Shown one piece after another: positions 35,512 through 45,745 of a DNA stretch of 64,000 nucleotides. The notes below the pieces were generated by a model. The model searched no databases and had not been told where the DNA came from. It was given only the letters and a program-made list of their open reading frames with translations. The stretch is from assembly GCA_029233925.1 (NCBI GenBank), contig JARGOX010000022.1:39644-103643 (forward strand). Direction: 5' to 3'. The position numbers and the translations under genes were made by a program. How positions within the stretch are numbered: position 1 is the stretch's first letter; each line of letters starts with the position of its first letter. This stretch comes from Rhizobiaceae bacterium (GTDB taxonomy: Bacteria > Pseudomonadota > Alphaproteobacteria > Rhizobiales > Rhizobiaceae).

Positions 35512-37212
35512 TTGACCGAACTTCAGAAGTCCGTGCCTTCAAAAAGCGCCTATGCAGATACCATGCCGTCCGGTCCCGGGCTTTACCTTGCACCTGCCAT
35601 CATCCTGCTGGCAGTCGCCGTGGTGTTTTTCCTTCCACTCTTTACGGCCACGAACGACCTGCCCGGCGATCTTGGCGATACGCGACTCAATATTTTTATT
35701 CTGGAAACGGTCTATCTATGGATGTCAGGAACAGGATCGTCACTGCTATCGCCGGACGTGTTCTATCCCTTTCCCTTTACACTGGCTTTCAGCGATACGC
35801 ATGCGGGGTCCGCGTGGATATACGCCCTTTTTCGCGTGGCGGGGCTGGATGAGTATGATGCTTTCAAGGGCTGGTTTGCAGCGGGTTACGTGCTGACCTA
35901 TCTTTCGGCCTATTATGTCGGATTGCGGTTTTCGCTTGCGCCCTTCCTGGCATCTGTTGCCGCGCTGGGATTTGCTTTCAGCTTGCCATCGCTGGCGCAG
36001 TTGGGTCACGCGCAATTGATCAACATGGCAGCCACACCCTTTTGTTTTCTTTATATCAGTCGCTTTTCAGAAAAGTTCTCCCCACGCGATCTGCTCATGT
36101 TTCTTGTTGCCTTGTGCATACAGATATTGATCAATATTTATTCCGGGTTTTTCACACTTCTGATTTGTGTCATTTTCTTTCTTGTTTCCGTTGCCTTTCG
36201 CCACGGTCTGACCATCAGAGCGATAGGCCAGGCATGGTCTGCTTTTCGTCGAAGCATGCGTGTAGATCGAATAGGGATCCCTTTGTTGATCTGCACGTTT
36301 GTTTTCCTTGCTTTATGCGCCTGTGTTCTGGGGTTTCACAAATATACAGCTGATCTCTATGGACTTGGCCGAAATTGGTCGGAAATGGCCACCATGATAC
36401 CGCGCGTGCAATCCTACCTGCTCATGGACACACTTCCCTATTGGGAGCAGTTCTCGCGGCGTATGTCCGGGGTTGCAATGCGCCATGAACATCAGCTTTT
36501 CATGGGTGTGCCCGTCGGTATTCTTTTTGCGTTTTGCCTCTATTGCCTTGTTCGCAGAAGAGCATCGCTTTCCCTGAAGATATTCACGGTTTCGATTCTG
36601 GCCAGCTTCCTGGTTTTTTCCGGATTTGGAACCGTGTCTTTCTATTGGCTTGTTGCAAAAATACCGGGATTTGATTCCCTGAGAGCGATTTCAAGAGTGC
36701 AATTGGTTCTGGCTTTCGTCACCGTCATGGCCATCGCCTGTTTCATGCGCGATCACCTGTTTGCCGGACGCAGCCGGACGTTTCAATTTGTTGCAACTGC
36801 GTTGCTGGCAGTCTGGTTTGTTTATGATTTAGCGGTAGTCGAGAAGAGTACTTTTTCCAGCGATGAGGCACGCAGCAGAATTGAAAAGCTGCACGCCAGA
36901 ATTGATCCAGATTCAATTGCCGGCAATTCGGTGCTTGCCTATGGCGGGGATGGCAAACTTCCCTCCTGGTTAAATGATCTCGACGCCATTTTGCTGGCTC
37001 GAAGTCTGGGTATTTCCACGCTCAATGGCTATTCAGGACACAGCGTTCCAGGCTATGCCAAAGGGAACACTTGCGAGGATATTGCCCGGCAACTCGATAC
37101 CTATGATCAATGGGCAAGGCAACGTGGCTTGATGTCGCTTGATGCACTGGATTTCAATCTGGTCACACTGGACATGGGAACGTGTGATCTGTCCAATTCT
37201 GATAATGAATGA
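35512..37212 (+). CDS. Large multi-pass membrane protein, GT-C glycosyltransferase-like
   Basis: 566 residues with about twelve hydrophobic segments. The first periplasmic loop contains acidic residues TNDLPGDLGDTRLN, the usual position of GT-C catalytic Asp residues. A C-terminal soluble part of about 130 residues follows. The start is taken as TTG 35512, directly after the small ORF; the ATG at 35563 is an alternative. In an operon with GtrB and GtrA it would be the enzyme that moves the lipid-carried sugar onto the polymer in the periplasm, as in three-component Gtr systems. Confidence 0.7.
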   Translation: MTELQKSVPSKSAYADTMPSGPGLYLAPAIILLAVAVVFFLPLFTATNDLPGDLGDTRLNIFILETVYLWMSGTGSSLLSPDVFYPFPFTLAFSDTHAGSAWIYALFRVAGLDEYDAFKGWFAAGYVLTYLSAYYVGLRFSLAPFLASVAALGFAFSLPSLAQLGHAQLINMAATPFCFLYISRFSEKFSPRDLLMFLVALCIQILINIYSGFFTLLICVIFFLVSVAFRHGLTIRAIGQAWSAFRRSMRVDRIGIPLLICTFVFLALCACVLGFHKYTADLYGLGRNWSEMATMIPRVQSYLLMDTLPYWEQFSRRMSGVAMRHEHQLFMGVPVGILFAFCLYCLVRRRASLSLKIFTVSILASFLVFSGFGTVSFYWLVAKIPGFDSLRAISRVQLVLAFVTVMAIACFMRDHLFAGRSRTFQFVATALLAVWFVYDLAVVEKSTFSSDEARSRIEKLHARIDPDSIAGNSVLAYGGDGKLPSWLNDLDAILLARSLGISTLNGYSGHSVPGYAKGNTCEDIARQLDTYDQWARQRGLMSLDALDFNLVTLDMGTCDLSNSDNE

Positions 37213-37264
37213 TTGGCGCATTGTCTGGAAATATTATTGCGAAGCGTCTCACGATGGCTTGAAA

Positions 37265-38380
37265 TCACTTGTGATCAGTGACCAGTTGATAAAAGAGGGC
37301 TTCCATCCGCTCCGCAGATTTCTGCCAGGAGAACCTGGCAGCATTTGGTCTGGCTTTTGCGGCGAGGTCTTCATAGAGAGTGTCGTCATCCCAGAGGCGC
37401 TGCCAGCCTTTGGCTATATCGTCCGGGTCGAGTGGATCAATCAGCAAGCCCGCTTTTCCGGCCGCTTCCGGCATGGATGAAACATTGCTGGTCACAACAG
37501 GCAAACCATAGTGGTTTGCCTCGATGATGGGGATACCGAACCCTTCGTAAAGGGATGGCATGATCAAAAAACGTGCCTGACGATAGAGAGAATCGAGTGA
37601 TTGATCGCTGACAAAACCCAATGCCGTGACGTGATCCTGCAAATTATGCATTCGGATCATTCCGTCAAGGTTGGAATGTCGCCATCCTTGCCCGCCGACT
37701 ATGCGTAATTTACCCGTCAATTGACCTTTTATCTTGAGACCGGACAATGCCTGAAGCAGCCCGGCAAGGTTCTTGCGCGGTTCCAAAGTACCGACAAACA
37801 AAGCAAAATCACCAGTCGATCCGTTCGGGAGATCTGCAGTTGTGTCATTCCTGCCGCCTGCCAGTGCCGTGACACCGGGGTAAATGACATGCGTTTTGCC
37901 CGCATGTTGCGGATAGCGTTCAATAATGTCCTGTCTGGTGGATTGCGACACGGCAATGATTGCGTCGGCCCGGGCCATGGCGTGCGGTGCCAAAATGCGA
38001 TCCGCCAACCAGCCGGACCAACGCATTGTCTGTGGGTGTTTTGCCCAGACAAGGTCATGAATGGTAACGACGCACGGGATAGAAGGATGCAATCGGGCGG
38101 GGAGGCGATGGGCCGGCCCCCAGAAGATGTCAGGGCGGGCTGCATTGATTTGTTTTGGTAGAATCGTGTGGGACCAGATGATGCGACCAAGGCTGCCGGG
38201 GAAATGGCTGACGTGGTCTGAGACTTCAACTGAACGTTTTCGCATTGCACCCGGATTCTCGGGCCAATAGTAATCGAGTTGAATGCCTCGCTTCTGAAGT
38301 TCATCGCAGGAACAGATAATGGTGCGGCCAATTCCGTTTCTGCTGTTCAAAATATTGCGCGCATCCATAGCTATCTGCAT
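37265..38380 (-). CDS. Glycosyltransferase family 4 (WbaZ-like)
   Basis: 371 residues, GT-B fold. MQIAMDARNI and RNGIGRTI start the acceptor domain; VTIHDLVWAKHPQ follows. The donor domain has [17 protein letters not shown] and the E-x7-E motif EGFGIPIIEA. Similar in form to mannosyl/rhamnosyl transferases of O-antigen loci. Single gene converging on the GT-C-like gene (52 bases apart); 289 non-coding bases lie upstream with no clear promoter. Confidence 0.9.
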   Translation of the reverse strand: MQIAMDARNILNSRNGIGRTIICSCDELQKRGIQLDYYWPENPGAMRKRSVEVSDHVSHFPGSLGRIIWSHTILPKQINAARPDIFWGPAHRLPARLHPSIPCVVTIHDLVWAKHPQTMRWSGWLADRILAPHAMARADAIIAVSQSTRQDIIERYPQHAGKTHVIYPGVTALAGGRNDTTADLPNGSTGDFALFVGTLEPRKNLAGLLQALSGLKIKGQLTGKLRIVGGQGWRHSNLDGMIRMHNLQDHVTALGFVSDQSLDSLYRQARFLIMPSLYEGFGIPIIEANHYGLPVVTSNVSSMPEAAGKAGLLIDPLDPDDIAKGWQRLWDDDTLYEDLAAKARPNAARFSWQKSAERMEALFYQLVTDHK

Positions 38381-38669
38381 TGGGTCAATTTTTGCTGTCT
38401 TGTGGGTTTCATTTTATCTGGCATGCTTAAACGCCCGTTCTGCAAATCTTAGGACAAGAAGTGATGCACAATTCCGTTTCAATCTGAATTTGGCACCAAT
38501 TTTGTTTGAATAATTGCAATCCGTGCAATGCGACCTCGGGATAATAGCTGTATCAGTGAAACCCAACACACGCCTTGTGAAAATGGTGTAGGTCGTACTC
38601 AATTGATGTTTGTCGGACGATTCCTGATAGCCTTTACTGACAATTTTTTACTGTTTCCATATCCGTTTT

Positions 38670-41600
38670 TTAAATGATCCCTGCTGTTTCAGACAGGAGT
38701 CTATCCCTCAGGGCTTTCGCGCTTTGCGCCCATGTCGACCAAGGCATTCCTTCTGACTTGGCATGCCTGTTTTCGTTGTACATATTCAACCATTTTTCAA
38801 GTGATGCGGCCAGTTCTTCAGCCGATTGTGCCTTGAAATAGCTGGCATAGTCCTCCGCAATCTCACGAAACACCGGAATGTCCCGCGCGATAATCGGTGT
38901 TTTATGCTTGGCGGCCTCAATCAAGGGTAGACCGAAACCTTCTCCATAGGAGGCGGCTATCAAACAGGAACAGGTCGCATATAGTTCTTCCAGGTCGTGA
39001 TCGCTGATACCTTCCAGCCAGAAAAGATGTTTACCGCGCTCACTATGGGAATCAAGACGTTTTACCAGATCTTCCGTCATCCAACCTTGTTTGCCAACGA
39101 TAACCAAACGGATTTCGAAGCCGCGCCGCCAAAGGTTTTCAAAGGCACTGAGAACCTGCTCGTGTCCTTTACGTGGTTCAAGCGTACCAACGATCAAGAA
39201 ACTCGGGTGCTTACTGATTTGTTCTAATGTTTCCTGTGTTTCCTTCGAGACCTTGCCGGATTGCGGCGCTGTTTTCGTATCAATCAGGTCTGCGCCCAGA
39301 TGGAACGACTCTATCCGAAACGGTCGCGGCTTCTTGTTATCAAGGCTCTCTATCCACTGGATCAAATCATCTGCCACGGCAGCCGAAATACAGAATGCGG
39401 CATCCATCTCAGTGACAATCTCTAGCCAACGCAAAAACTGTTCGGCGCTCCCGGGAACAAAAAATTGCGGCATCTGAATGATCAAAAGATCATATATGAC
39501 GAATGATACGAAAACACCCTGGCGACGCATCGACCTCAAATAATCTGCATGGGTTACCTGCAAAATGGGCTGAAAGTCCAAACCCAGAAATACGTCTCCC
39601 GGGCTATGGTCGATTGGATCGTCGACCAGACCGCCAACAGGCCAATCCATAAGCCTTGCGGCAAAGCGACGGGCATAACGATAGCCGAATTCCGCTCCAG
39701 CATAAACTGGTTCGACCCGATAGCCTGCGGGCGGATTCTTCATCCATTCCACAAGGATGTTTCTGACGACCCGCTGAATACCCGATTTTGCATCGCGCTG
39801 TGACAGCTCCGAAATATCTAAAAGTAGTTGTTTTGAAGGGTATGCTTCGCCTACCAGTGCGAATTTGAGCGCTTCGGTACTCTGCGCCCAGGTTGACCAG
39901 CGCATCTGATCGGGTTTCGGCTGCTCCTTCTTTTGATAGAGCGCATACCAATCCTGGATGGCCTTTGCCAGGTCAGCTCCCGTGTCGCCGCCGAAATAAT
40001 AGGCCGCCTTGCCTGCCACTTCGTGGAATACGGGAATGTCACGCGCTATTACCGGGGTGCCATGGTGCGCCGCTTCAATTAGCGGGAGGCCAAATCCCTC
40101 ATTGATACTCGCCGCAATAAGGCAGGCGCTGGCCTCATACACTTTCTCCAGATATTCATCACTGATACCTTCAAGCCAGAATAGTCGCACGCCGTACTCG
40201 GGGTGTGACTTTATGCGTTGTACCAGCACGTCAGTGTTCCATCCCCGTCGCCCGACAAAAATCAGATTTGCGTCAAAATGCTGCTTCCAGAGCAGTTCGA
40301 TGGCGTCCAATATTTGTGTCTGCGCCTTGCGGGGCTCCAAAGTGGAAACGCTCAGGAAACTGGGCCTTTTATTGATCTTTTCCAAGATTGATGGAGCCGT
40401 TTCAGGCACACCGCTCGTCCGCGACTTTATGTCGGTATCAGCGCCAATATGCACACACAGATTTTGGAAGTGGGGAGAGGTAACCAACCCGGCTTTGGAA
40501 ATCCATTGAAGCATTGCGTCGGCGGTTGCCTGTGATATGCAGATCGCGCCATCTGACTCTGCAACCAGCCCAAGCCATTGTTCATGCAATTGTTTGGCCT
40601 CAGCGTCAATGAAAAGGCCTTCCAATTGAATGGGTAGCAAATCGTAAACCATAAATTTTACCGTAACGCCGTCCTGGCGCAGCTTCTGGTAGTAAGCGTG
40701 ATGCTTCAATTGCACATGATGCTGCATGTCCAGCGCAAAAAATATATCCCCTCGCTGCCATTGGACAGGTGTATCGCAGACGCCGCTATTGCCGTCTCTC
40801 AAAAACTGTTGGGTGTACGCACGCGCATAAAAGTATCCATGATCCAGAGTTGCGTAAACGGGCTGAACGCGGAAGTCCTTGGGGGGCGATTGCAGCAGGC
40901 ATTCAAGATAACTGCGGACCACACGTTGCACACCTGTTCCGGCGTCCCGCTGTGACAGTTCGGAGATGTCGATAAAGAGTTGACGCTGAACACCTGCCTG
41001 CTGGTTCAATGCAATATTGCCAGCGAGTGACATGCGGCTTGTCGCAGCCAGCTTAGTCGCGCGTGGTGCCAAGGCCCTATAGAGCCGATCTTCCAATTGA
41101 GATTGTGCAGAGTAGGTCTTCTTGTCCCCTAGGGGTATGGCTTCCCAGGCAGCGATTGCTCCTGTTGCAACCTTATCCCAGGAAAATTCCCTGGCGCGTT
41201 TCAAGCCGTGTGTTTGCAGCGTTTTTTTAAAATCACTATCCTCAAGTGCTTTGCTTATTTTGCTGCTCATGGAAGATACATCGAACGGATCGAACAAGGC
41301 AGCCTCAAGTCCAATCACCTCAGGCAGGCTCGCTGCGTTGGATGCCAGGACAGGCGCGCCGCAGGCCATGGCTTCCAGTGCTGGAAGACCAAATCCCTCA
41401 TACCATGAGGGAAAGACGTATAGCTCACATAGATTGTAAAGCTGCCTTAGCTCTTCATCGCTGATATACCCGGTGAAACACAAATCATCAGGGCCAAGGC
41501 CAGCAGACTTGGCAGCTTTTTTGAAAATCTCCATATTTCCCATGGGCATCTTGCCGGCAAAGACGAGGTGATGGGACTGACGAAGTTCGAGTGGAAGCCT

Positions 41601-42347
41601 GGCATAGGCTTTTATGAGACGAGGCAGGTTTTTGTGATCGTCTGCCCCTCCCGTGTAAAGAACGAAAGACCGCGTCAGCTTGAATTTGTTGAGAAGATCG
41701 TTCTTTACATTTCTCGTGATTTCGACCGGTTTGAAATAGGGTTCAATTGCAGCCGAAATCGTCGTGATCTGCGCGGCTCGTACATCAAGATATTTGATGC
41801 CTTCCAACCGGGAATGCTCGGAAATAGACAAGAAGGCTGTTGCTCTTTCAAGATCAGCGAGTCTGTTGTCGTAAAAAACCTTATAGGCAGGATTTTTGCT
41901 GAAGAAATGTTCGGGGTTCAAAAGCGGAATCAGATCATACAGAATAAGGCTGACAGGTGTAATTTGATCAAAGCGCCCGATGCTTGTTACGCCGTCATCT
42001 GAAAAGCCTTCGAACAAGCTGCAAACATGAATGATGTCGGGACTGAGGCTTTGTAGAAAAGCCTCACGCATTATTTCCGCAATTTTCCGCCGCGGCTCAT
42101 TTTCCGGGTGCCTATGCGATGCCGGTCCCTGGGCATGCCAAACACGTATGTTTTCTCTGGGTAGCAGGTCAGCAAATGCCTCACGTATCGCCTCGATGGA
42201 TTGGGGAAACATACCGTTCAGGGCGAGAAAAATTTCATGTTCACCTCGATTGCGAGCAACGGCTTTGACAAACGACAACGTGTAGCGGCCGATGCCCCTG
42301 AAGCGGCTTTCAGTCTGCGCGCCCTGCATGTCAATGACGATACGCAT
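38670..42347 (-). CDS. Three-module GT4 glycosyltransferase (polysaccharide-polymerase-like)
   Basis: 1225 residues with three complete GT-B units. Module 1 (about 1-415) begins [10 protein letters not shown] and has [10 protein letters not shown]. Module 2 starts near residue 455 with [19 protein letters not shown] and has STLEPRKAQ and [10 protein letters not shown]. Module 3 starts near 840 with [19 protein letters not shown] and has GTLEPRKGH and [10 protein letters not shown]. Modules 2 and 3 are clear tandem copies. Multi-domain GT4 enzymes such as WbdA build repeating homopolymers with several linkages, which fits the nearby Wzm/Wzt exporter. The ATG overlaps the upstream stop (TAATG). 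Confidence 0.9.
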   Translation of the reverse strand: MRIVIDMQGAQTESRFRGIGRYTLSFVKAVARNRGEHEIFLALNGMFPQSIEAIREAFADLLPRENIRVWHAQGPASHRHPENEPRRKIAEIMREAFLQSLSPDIIHVCSLFEGFSDDGVTSIGRFDQITPVSLILYDLIPLLNPEHFFSKNPAYKVFYDNRLADLERATAFLSISEHSRLEGIKYLDVRAAQITTISAAIEPYFKPVEITRNVKNDLLNKFKLTRSFVLYTGGADDHKNLPRLIKAYARLPLELRQSHHLVFAGKMPMGNMEIFKKAAKSAGLGPDDLCFTGYISDEELRQLYNLCELYVFPSWYEGFGLPALEAMACGAPVLASNAASLPEVIGLEAALFDPFDVSSMSSKISKALEDSDFKKTLQTHGLKRAREFSWDKVATGAIAAWEAIPLGDKKTYSAQSQLEDRLYRALAPRATKLAATSRMSLAGNIALNQQAGVQRQLFIDISELSQRDAGTGVQRVVRSYLECLLQSPPKDFRVQPVYATLDHGYFYARAYTQQFLRDGNSGVCDTPVQWQRGDIFFALDMQHHVQLKHHAYYQKLRQDGVTVKFMVYDLLPIQLEGLFIDAEAKQLHEQWLGLVAESDGAICISQATADAMLQWISKAGLVTSPHFQNLCVHIGADTDIKSRTSGVPETAPSILEKINKRPSFLSVSTLEPRKAQTQILDAIELLWKQHFDANLIFVGRRGWNTDVLVQRIKSHPEYGVRLFWLEGISDEYLEKVYEASACLIAASINEGFGLPLIEAAHHGTPVIARDIPVFHEVAGKAAYYFGGDTGADLAKAIQDWYALYQKKEQPKPDQMRWSTWAQSTEALKFALVGEAYPSKQLLLDISELSQRDAKSGIQRVVRNILVEWMKNPPAGYRVEPVYAGAEFGYRYARRFAARLMDWPVGGLVDDPIDHSPGDVFLGLDFQPILQVTHADYLRSMRRQGVFVSFVIYDLLIIQMPQFFVPGSAEQFLRWLEIVTEMDAAFCISAAVADDLIQWIESLDNKKPRPFRIESFHLGADLIDTKTAPQSGKVSKETQETLEQISKHPSFLIVGTLEPRKGHEQVLSAFENLWRRGFEIRLVIVGKQGWMTEDLVKRLDSHSERGKHLFWLEGISDHDLEELYATCSCLIAASYGEGFGLPLIEAAKHKTPIIARDIPVFREIAEDYASYFKAQSAEELAASLEKWLNMYNENRHAKSEGMPWSTWAQSAKALRDRLLSETAGII
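38690..40984 (-). repeat. Internal tandem duplication of a GT4 module
   Basis: Two diverged copies of roughly 1.15 kb within the three-module glycosyltransferase gene. Each begins with coding for L-(F/L)-(I/L)-D-I-S-E-L-S-Q-R-D and ends with the W-S-T-W-A-Q-S segment. Similarity is obvious at protein level; at DNA level the copies are well diverged, so the duplication is old. Boundaries are approximate. Confidence 0.75.
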
Positions 42348-42748
42348 TACGGTTTCAGTCTTTCATTTTCATCGATGGCAGCGTTGAGACTTTGGTATAC
42401 GCGCCGTGCGTGCTGCGGAAGCCGCGAAAACTCCATGTCTTTTCCTGACCGGCCAAAGGCTTGGGTCTGTGAATATTTTAGCCCGGTTGCACCTGCTGTT
42501 TCATAGGGGGCATATTCAAGATATTGCCTGCTAATGATCGCATGCAATCTTGCCTGAACGGATTGCGGCAAAATATTGTAGAAACGCCTTGCAAGGCCTG
42601 CCAGTTTTGGTCTCGCGAATAGGAAGCGTACCATTTTCTGAATGATCTGGCGTGTAACGCGCCGCGGACGTGTTCCCGGTTTCAGGGCAATCCAGGCCCA
42701 AACTCCGCTGGCAAACCAGAATGCCCGGTCAAAGATATGTTGGATCAT
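42347..42748 (-). CDS. Small protein coupled to the three-module glycosyltransferase
   Basis: 133 residues, not assigned to a family. N-terminal hydrophobic stretch (IFDRAFWFASGVWAWIAL), a basic helical part with Arg/Lys clusters (RPRRVTRQIIQKMVRFLF, ARRFYNILPQSVQARL), and an ending RVYQSLNAAIDENERLKP with a coiled-coil look. It resembles the basic helical tail found at the end of some polysaccharide methyltransferases and glycosyltransferases, but here stands alone. Its stop overlaps the polymerase start, so the two are translated together; it may tether the polymerase to the membrane (inference). Confidence 0.65.
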   Translation of the reverse strand: MIQHIFDRAFWFASGVWAWIALKPGTRPRRVTRQIIQKMVRFLFARPKLAGLARRFYNILPQSVQARLHAIISRQYLEYAPYETAGATGLKYSQTQAFGRSGKDMEFSRLPQHARRVYQSLNAAIDENERLKP

Positions 42749-43123
42749 TTAGTGGCCATACTCTTTCGGACCTTTTTACAGGTCAGCAAAAATACATTTC
42801 GTCTCATTTTCATACCGAATGTACCAACATGTTTGTGTCTGGATCTGGAGCTTCGCGTGTCTGACTTTTCGAGGCGGACTTTGGCCGCCGCCTATAATGG
42901 CGTCCTATGGTGTCATTGGTTGCACGTTTGGCCGTGAAGGCCGAATGCCATCAATGCGGATTCATGACCCCTTGTTTCAGGGCTCGTCAAAGGCATCATG
43001 CGAGGTGCGGGGTATAATCTGATTGCGGGCAAGTTTTGGTTCGCGAATTGTACGAAATGTCATTACCATGACCTTTTGCCTCCAGACAATTCCCATAATT
43101 TCGCATACAAATCTCTGGTATAA
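42749..43123. other. Intergenic region between the small protein and gmd genes
   Basis: 375 bases with no supported gene. A short dyad GGCC-GTGAA-GGCC lies at 42930-42942, and GGCGG/CCGCC repeats lie near 42875-42891; none has a T-run in the right orientation. The promoter for the minus-strand small protein/polymerase pair must be here or further upstream. Confidence 0.35.
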
Positions 43124-44161
43124 TCAAAAATACACAGAATTTGTGGAAACGCGATCATAGTCTGCCTTGAACATCAGTTCCGCCAGATCGGGCAGCGAAG
43201 TTCTGGATGTCCAGCCGAGTTCGCGCCTGGCTTTGGCAGGATTGCCCACCAATTGAATTTTTTCCGTCTCGCGAAAAAATTCTGGATTGACCCGCACCAG
43301 TTTTTGACCGGTTCTACGGTCCAAACCCTCTTCGGCTTCTCCCTGACCCGACCATTCTATTTCGAAGCCCGCCATTTTTGACACGCATTCTACAAAGGCG
43401 CGAATTGTATGTGTCTTTCCTGTTGCCAATACATAGTCTTCGGCGGTGCCATTCCTGACAATTGACGTCATTCCATCGACATACTCTGCTGCATACCCCC
43501 AGTCTCGTTGTGCGTCCAAATTTCCCAGTTCCAATGTTTGCTGCTGCCCGAGGGCAATTCTTGCAAGAGCAAGCGTAATCTTGCGGGTAACGAACTGAGA
43601 TCCGCGAAGCGGGCTTTCATGGTTGAACAATATTCCCGTCGTTGCAAAAAGGCCGTGGAATTCCCGATAGTTTTTTGTCATCCAATGGGCGTATAATTTG
43701 GCAACCCCGTAGGGACTTCTCGGGTTGAATTGGGTTGTTTCCGATTGAGGAGAAACCTGTGCATTTCCAAAAAGCTCAGAGGTGCTTGCCTGATAGAAAC
43801 GGGTTTCAGGGGAATGGGTTCGTATGGCTTCCAGAATATACAGAGTTCCCAATCCGTCAGCCTGTGAGACATAGGCTGGACAATTCCAGGAGGCATGGAC
43901 AAAGCTCTGGGCGGCAAGGTTGTAAAGTTCATCCGGTCTGGTTTCCTTGATGGAACGAATGATGCTTTCCTGATCCATGAGATCAAGTTCCAGATAATTT
44001 ATCCTTTCGGCGATTCTCAATTCCTTGAGACGGTGATGCTTCCCTTCGGAATTTCGCCGAAGTCCCCCAAGGACGGTGTGGCCGCCATCCAATAAATTTT
44101 TTGCAAGATAAGCTCCGTCCTGGCCTGTAATGCCCGTAACAAGAACTTTTTTTTTGGTCAT
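43124..44161 (-). CDS. gmd: GDP-mannose 4,6-dehydratase
   Basis: 345 residues, full length. Extended SDR with NADP-binding GITGQDG (residues 10-16), catalytic Thr127 in STSELFG, Glu129, and Tyr151-x3-Lys155 (YGVAK). RGSQFVTRKI and GNLDAQRDWGYA are specific for GMD. It converts GDP-D-mannose to GDP-4-keto-6-deoxy-D-mannose, the precursor of GDP-rhamnose, fucose, perosamine and colitose. No reductase (Rmd/Fcl) lies next to it; the ColD-like enzyme at 58737-59909 could use its product. Confidence 0.95.
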   Translation of the reverse strand: MTKKKVLVTGITGQDGAYLAKNLLDGGHTVLGGLRRNSEGKHHRLKELRIAERINYLELDLMDQESIIRSIKETRPDELYNLAAQSFVHASWNCPAYVSQADGLGTLYILEAIRTHSPETRFYQASTSELFGNAQVSPQSETTQFNPRSPYGVAKLYAHWMTKNYREFHGLFATTGILFNHESPLRGSQFVTRKITLALARIALGQQQTLELGNLDAQRDWGYAAEYVDGMTSIVRNGTAEDYVLATGKTHTIRAFVECVSKMAGFEIEWSGQGEAEEGLDRRTGQKLVRVNPEFFRETEKIQLVGNPAKARRELGWTSRTSLPDLAELMFKADYDRVSTNSVYF

Positions 44162-44187
44162 TACAATGCAATTCCGGCAGTAGCTGT

Positions 44188-44901
44188 TTATGTTCTCAAG
44201 TCTTCAACGATATTACCGTGCTCAAGGGATATGAGACTGGCGCCCATATCCTGCAAAAATGCGTGATCATGGCTTGCGAAAATGGCAATATTTGCCTTTG
44301 AAACAAATTCCTGGGTGCGAGCGATGACGTTTTCGCGAAAGGAAGCATCCCCAGCGCCGATACCCTCATCAACAAGCAGGATATCTGGTTGAATGGCCGT
44401 GGAAATCGCGAACCCCAGGCGTGAGAACATGCCGGCTGAATAGGTCTTGACGGGCAGCTCGAGAAACTTTCCAAGTTCGGTAAATCTGGCGATTTCATCC
44501 ACCTTTGAATCGATCTCGCTTCTGGTCATGCCGAGAATGAAGCCGCGCAAATATATATTCTCCACACCGGTTGCCTCTGCGTCCATTCCCGATGCGGGAT
44601 CAAGCAGGGCACCCACAGACCCCTCAATTGCTATCGTGCCGCCAGTGGGCTTGTAAATGCCGGCAAGGGTGCGCAGCAGCGTTGTCTTGCCGGCACCATT
44701 GTGTCCGGTCAGGCCGATACGGTCCCCGTGGTTGATTTCCAGAGAAACATTGTCGAGCGCTTTGACCGTGACCGCATCATTGGCGTTGCTGGCGATACGG
44801 CCACCGGTTGCCTGTGACAGGAGTTGTTTCTTCAATGACCTTGCATTGGAGCCGTAAACCTTGAACTCAACCGTCAGATTTCTGATGGAAATATGCGCCA
44901 T
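44188..44901 (-). CDS. wzt: Polysaccharide ABC exporter ATP-binding protein (short Wzt)
   Basis: 237 residues from ATG 44901, which has a GAGG site. Walker A GHNGAGKTT (66-74), signature YSAGMFSRL, Walker B ILLVDEGIGAGD and H-loop FASHDHAF are those of the TagH/KpsT/Wzt family. It ends right after the ATPase domain, so the C-terminal carbohydrate-binding domain of E. coli O9a-type Wzt is absent; export should not depend on a chain-end cap. Ten bases separate it from the permease gene. Confidence 0.88.
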   Translation of the reverse strand: MAHISIRNLTVEFKVYGSNARSLKKQLLSQATGGRIASNANDAVTVKALDNVSLEINHGDRIGLTGHNGAGKTTLLRTLAGIYKPTGGTIAIEGSVGALLDPASGMDAEATGVENIYLRGFILGMTRSEIDSKVDEIARFTELGKFLELPVKTYSAGMFSRLGFAISTAIQPDILLVDEGIGAGDASFRENVIARTQEFVSKANIAIFASHDHAFLQDMGASLISLEHGNIVEDLRT

Positions 44902-44911
44902 GGTCAGAACC

Positions 44912-45745
44912 TCATACCCAATAGGGGATACGTGCATAGGCACGACGATAGAGCCATATGGCAAGTGGGAAGCCAGCCAGCGCCATGGTGATGCCAATGG
45001 CCCATGATTGCAACGGCGGTATATGGCCGAGCAGCGGGCTGCGGACCAGTTCCAGCAGATGGTAGAAGATGTTGAACTGGATAAAGGCGGTGCGATCCGG
45101 CAGGATCGTGGCACTCCAGAAAATCGGCGTGACGAAGAAAACAACCTGCAACAGGTTGGTTACGACCTGTGGTATGTCGCGAAATCGTGTCGACAGAATT
45201 CCGACGACCAGCCCCATCCAGGCAAGATTTATCAGGAAGAGCAGAAATCCAGGTAAAAACAGGAGCATGTGCCACGAAAAATGCGGAGGGAAAACAATGA
45301 TGACAAGTAAGTAGATGACCATATTGTGCGCCCAGATGATGATATTGCGGGCAAAAACACGGTAGAAATGAACGCTGATGGGCATCGGTACATTGCGTAT
45401 ATAGCTTTCCCCGACAATAAAGGCCGTGCAGCCTTCACTGATGGTGGATGTCAGCAACCCCCAAAATATGATTCCGACAGCCAAATAGGGTAGAAACTCG
45501 GTCATATCCTGTTTGAAAAGTTGACTGAATACAAAGCCAAGTGCGCCGACCATGATGCCCATTGTCAAGGTCAGCCAAATTGGTCCCAGCGTTGAACGGC
45601 GGAAGCGCTGCTTGATGTCATGTGCCGCAAAGATCCACCAGAGTTCATAGCGCAGCAGGCCTGTCCACAGGTCCATTGACGCCATGGCGCGAACGCGGTC
45701 TGCTGAAATGATGGTTGTTGTGCCAGATTGTTTGCGGGAGAACAT
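44912..45745 (-). CDS. wzm: Polysaccharide ABC exporter permease (Wzm-type ABC-2)
   Basis: 277 residues from ATG 45745 (an in-frame TTG at 45823 would add 26 polar residues). Six helices. The cytoplasmic N-terminal segment RYELWWIFAAHDIKQRFRRSTLGPIWLTL is the family hallmark preceding helix 1. Together with the short Wzt it should move an undecaprenyl-diphosphate-linked polymer across the inner membrane. Divergent from the 689-residue gene at 46288. Confidence 0.9.
   Translation of the reverse strand: MFSRKQSGTTTIISADRVRAMASMDLWTGLLRYELWWIFAAHDIKQRFRRSTLGPIWLTLTMGIMVGALGFVFSQLFKQDMTEFLPYLAVGIIFWGLLTSTISEGCTAFIVGESYIRNVPMPISVHFYRVFARNIIIWAHNMVIYLLVIIVFPPHFSWHMLLFLPGFLLFLINLAWMGLVVGILSTRFRDIPQVVTNLLQVVFFVTPIFWSATILPDRTAFIQFNIFYHLLELVRSPLLGHIPPLQSWAIGITMALAGFPLAIWLYRRAYARIPYWV

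Noticed and set aside
42347..42748. Interpretation as a degraded methyltransferase pseudogene
   Set aside because: No catalytic methyltransferase remnant lies upstream in any frame, and the frame is intact and coupled to the next gene.
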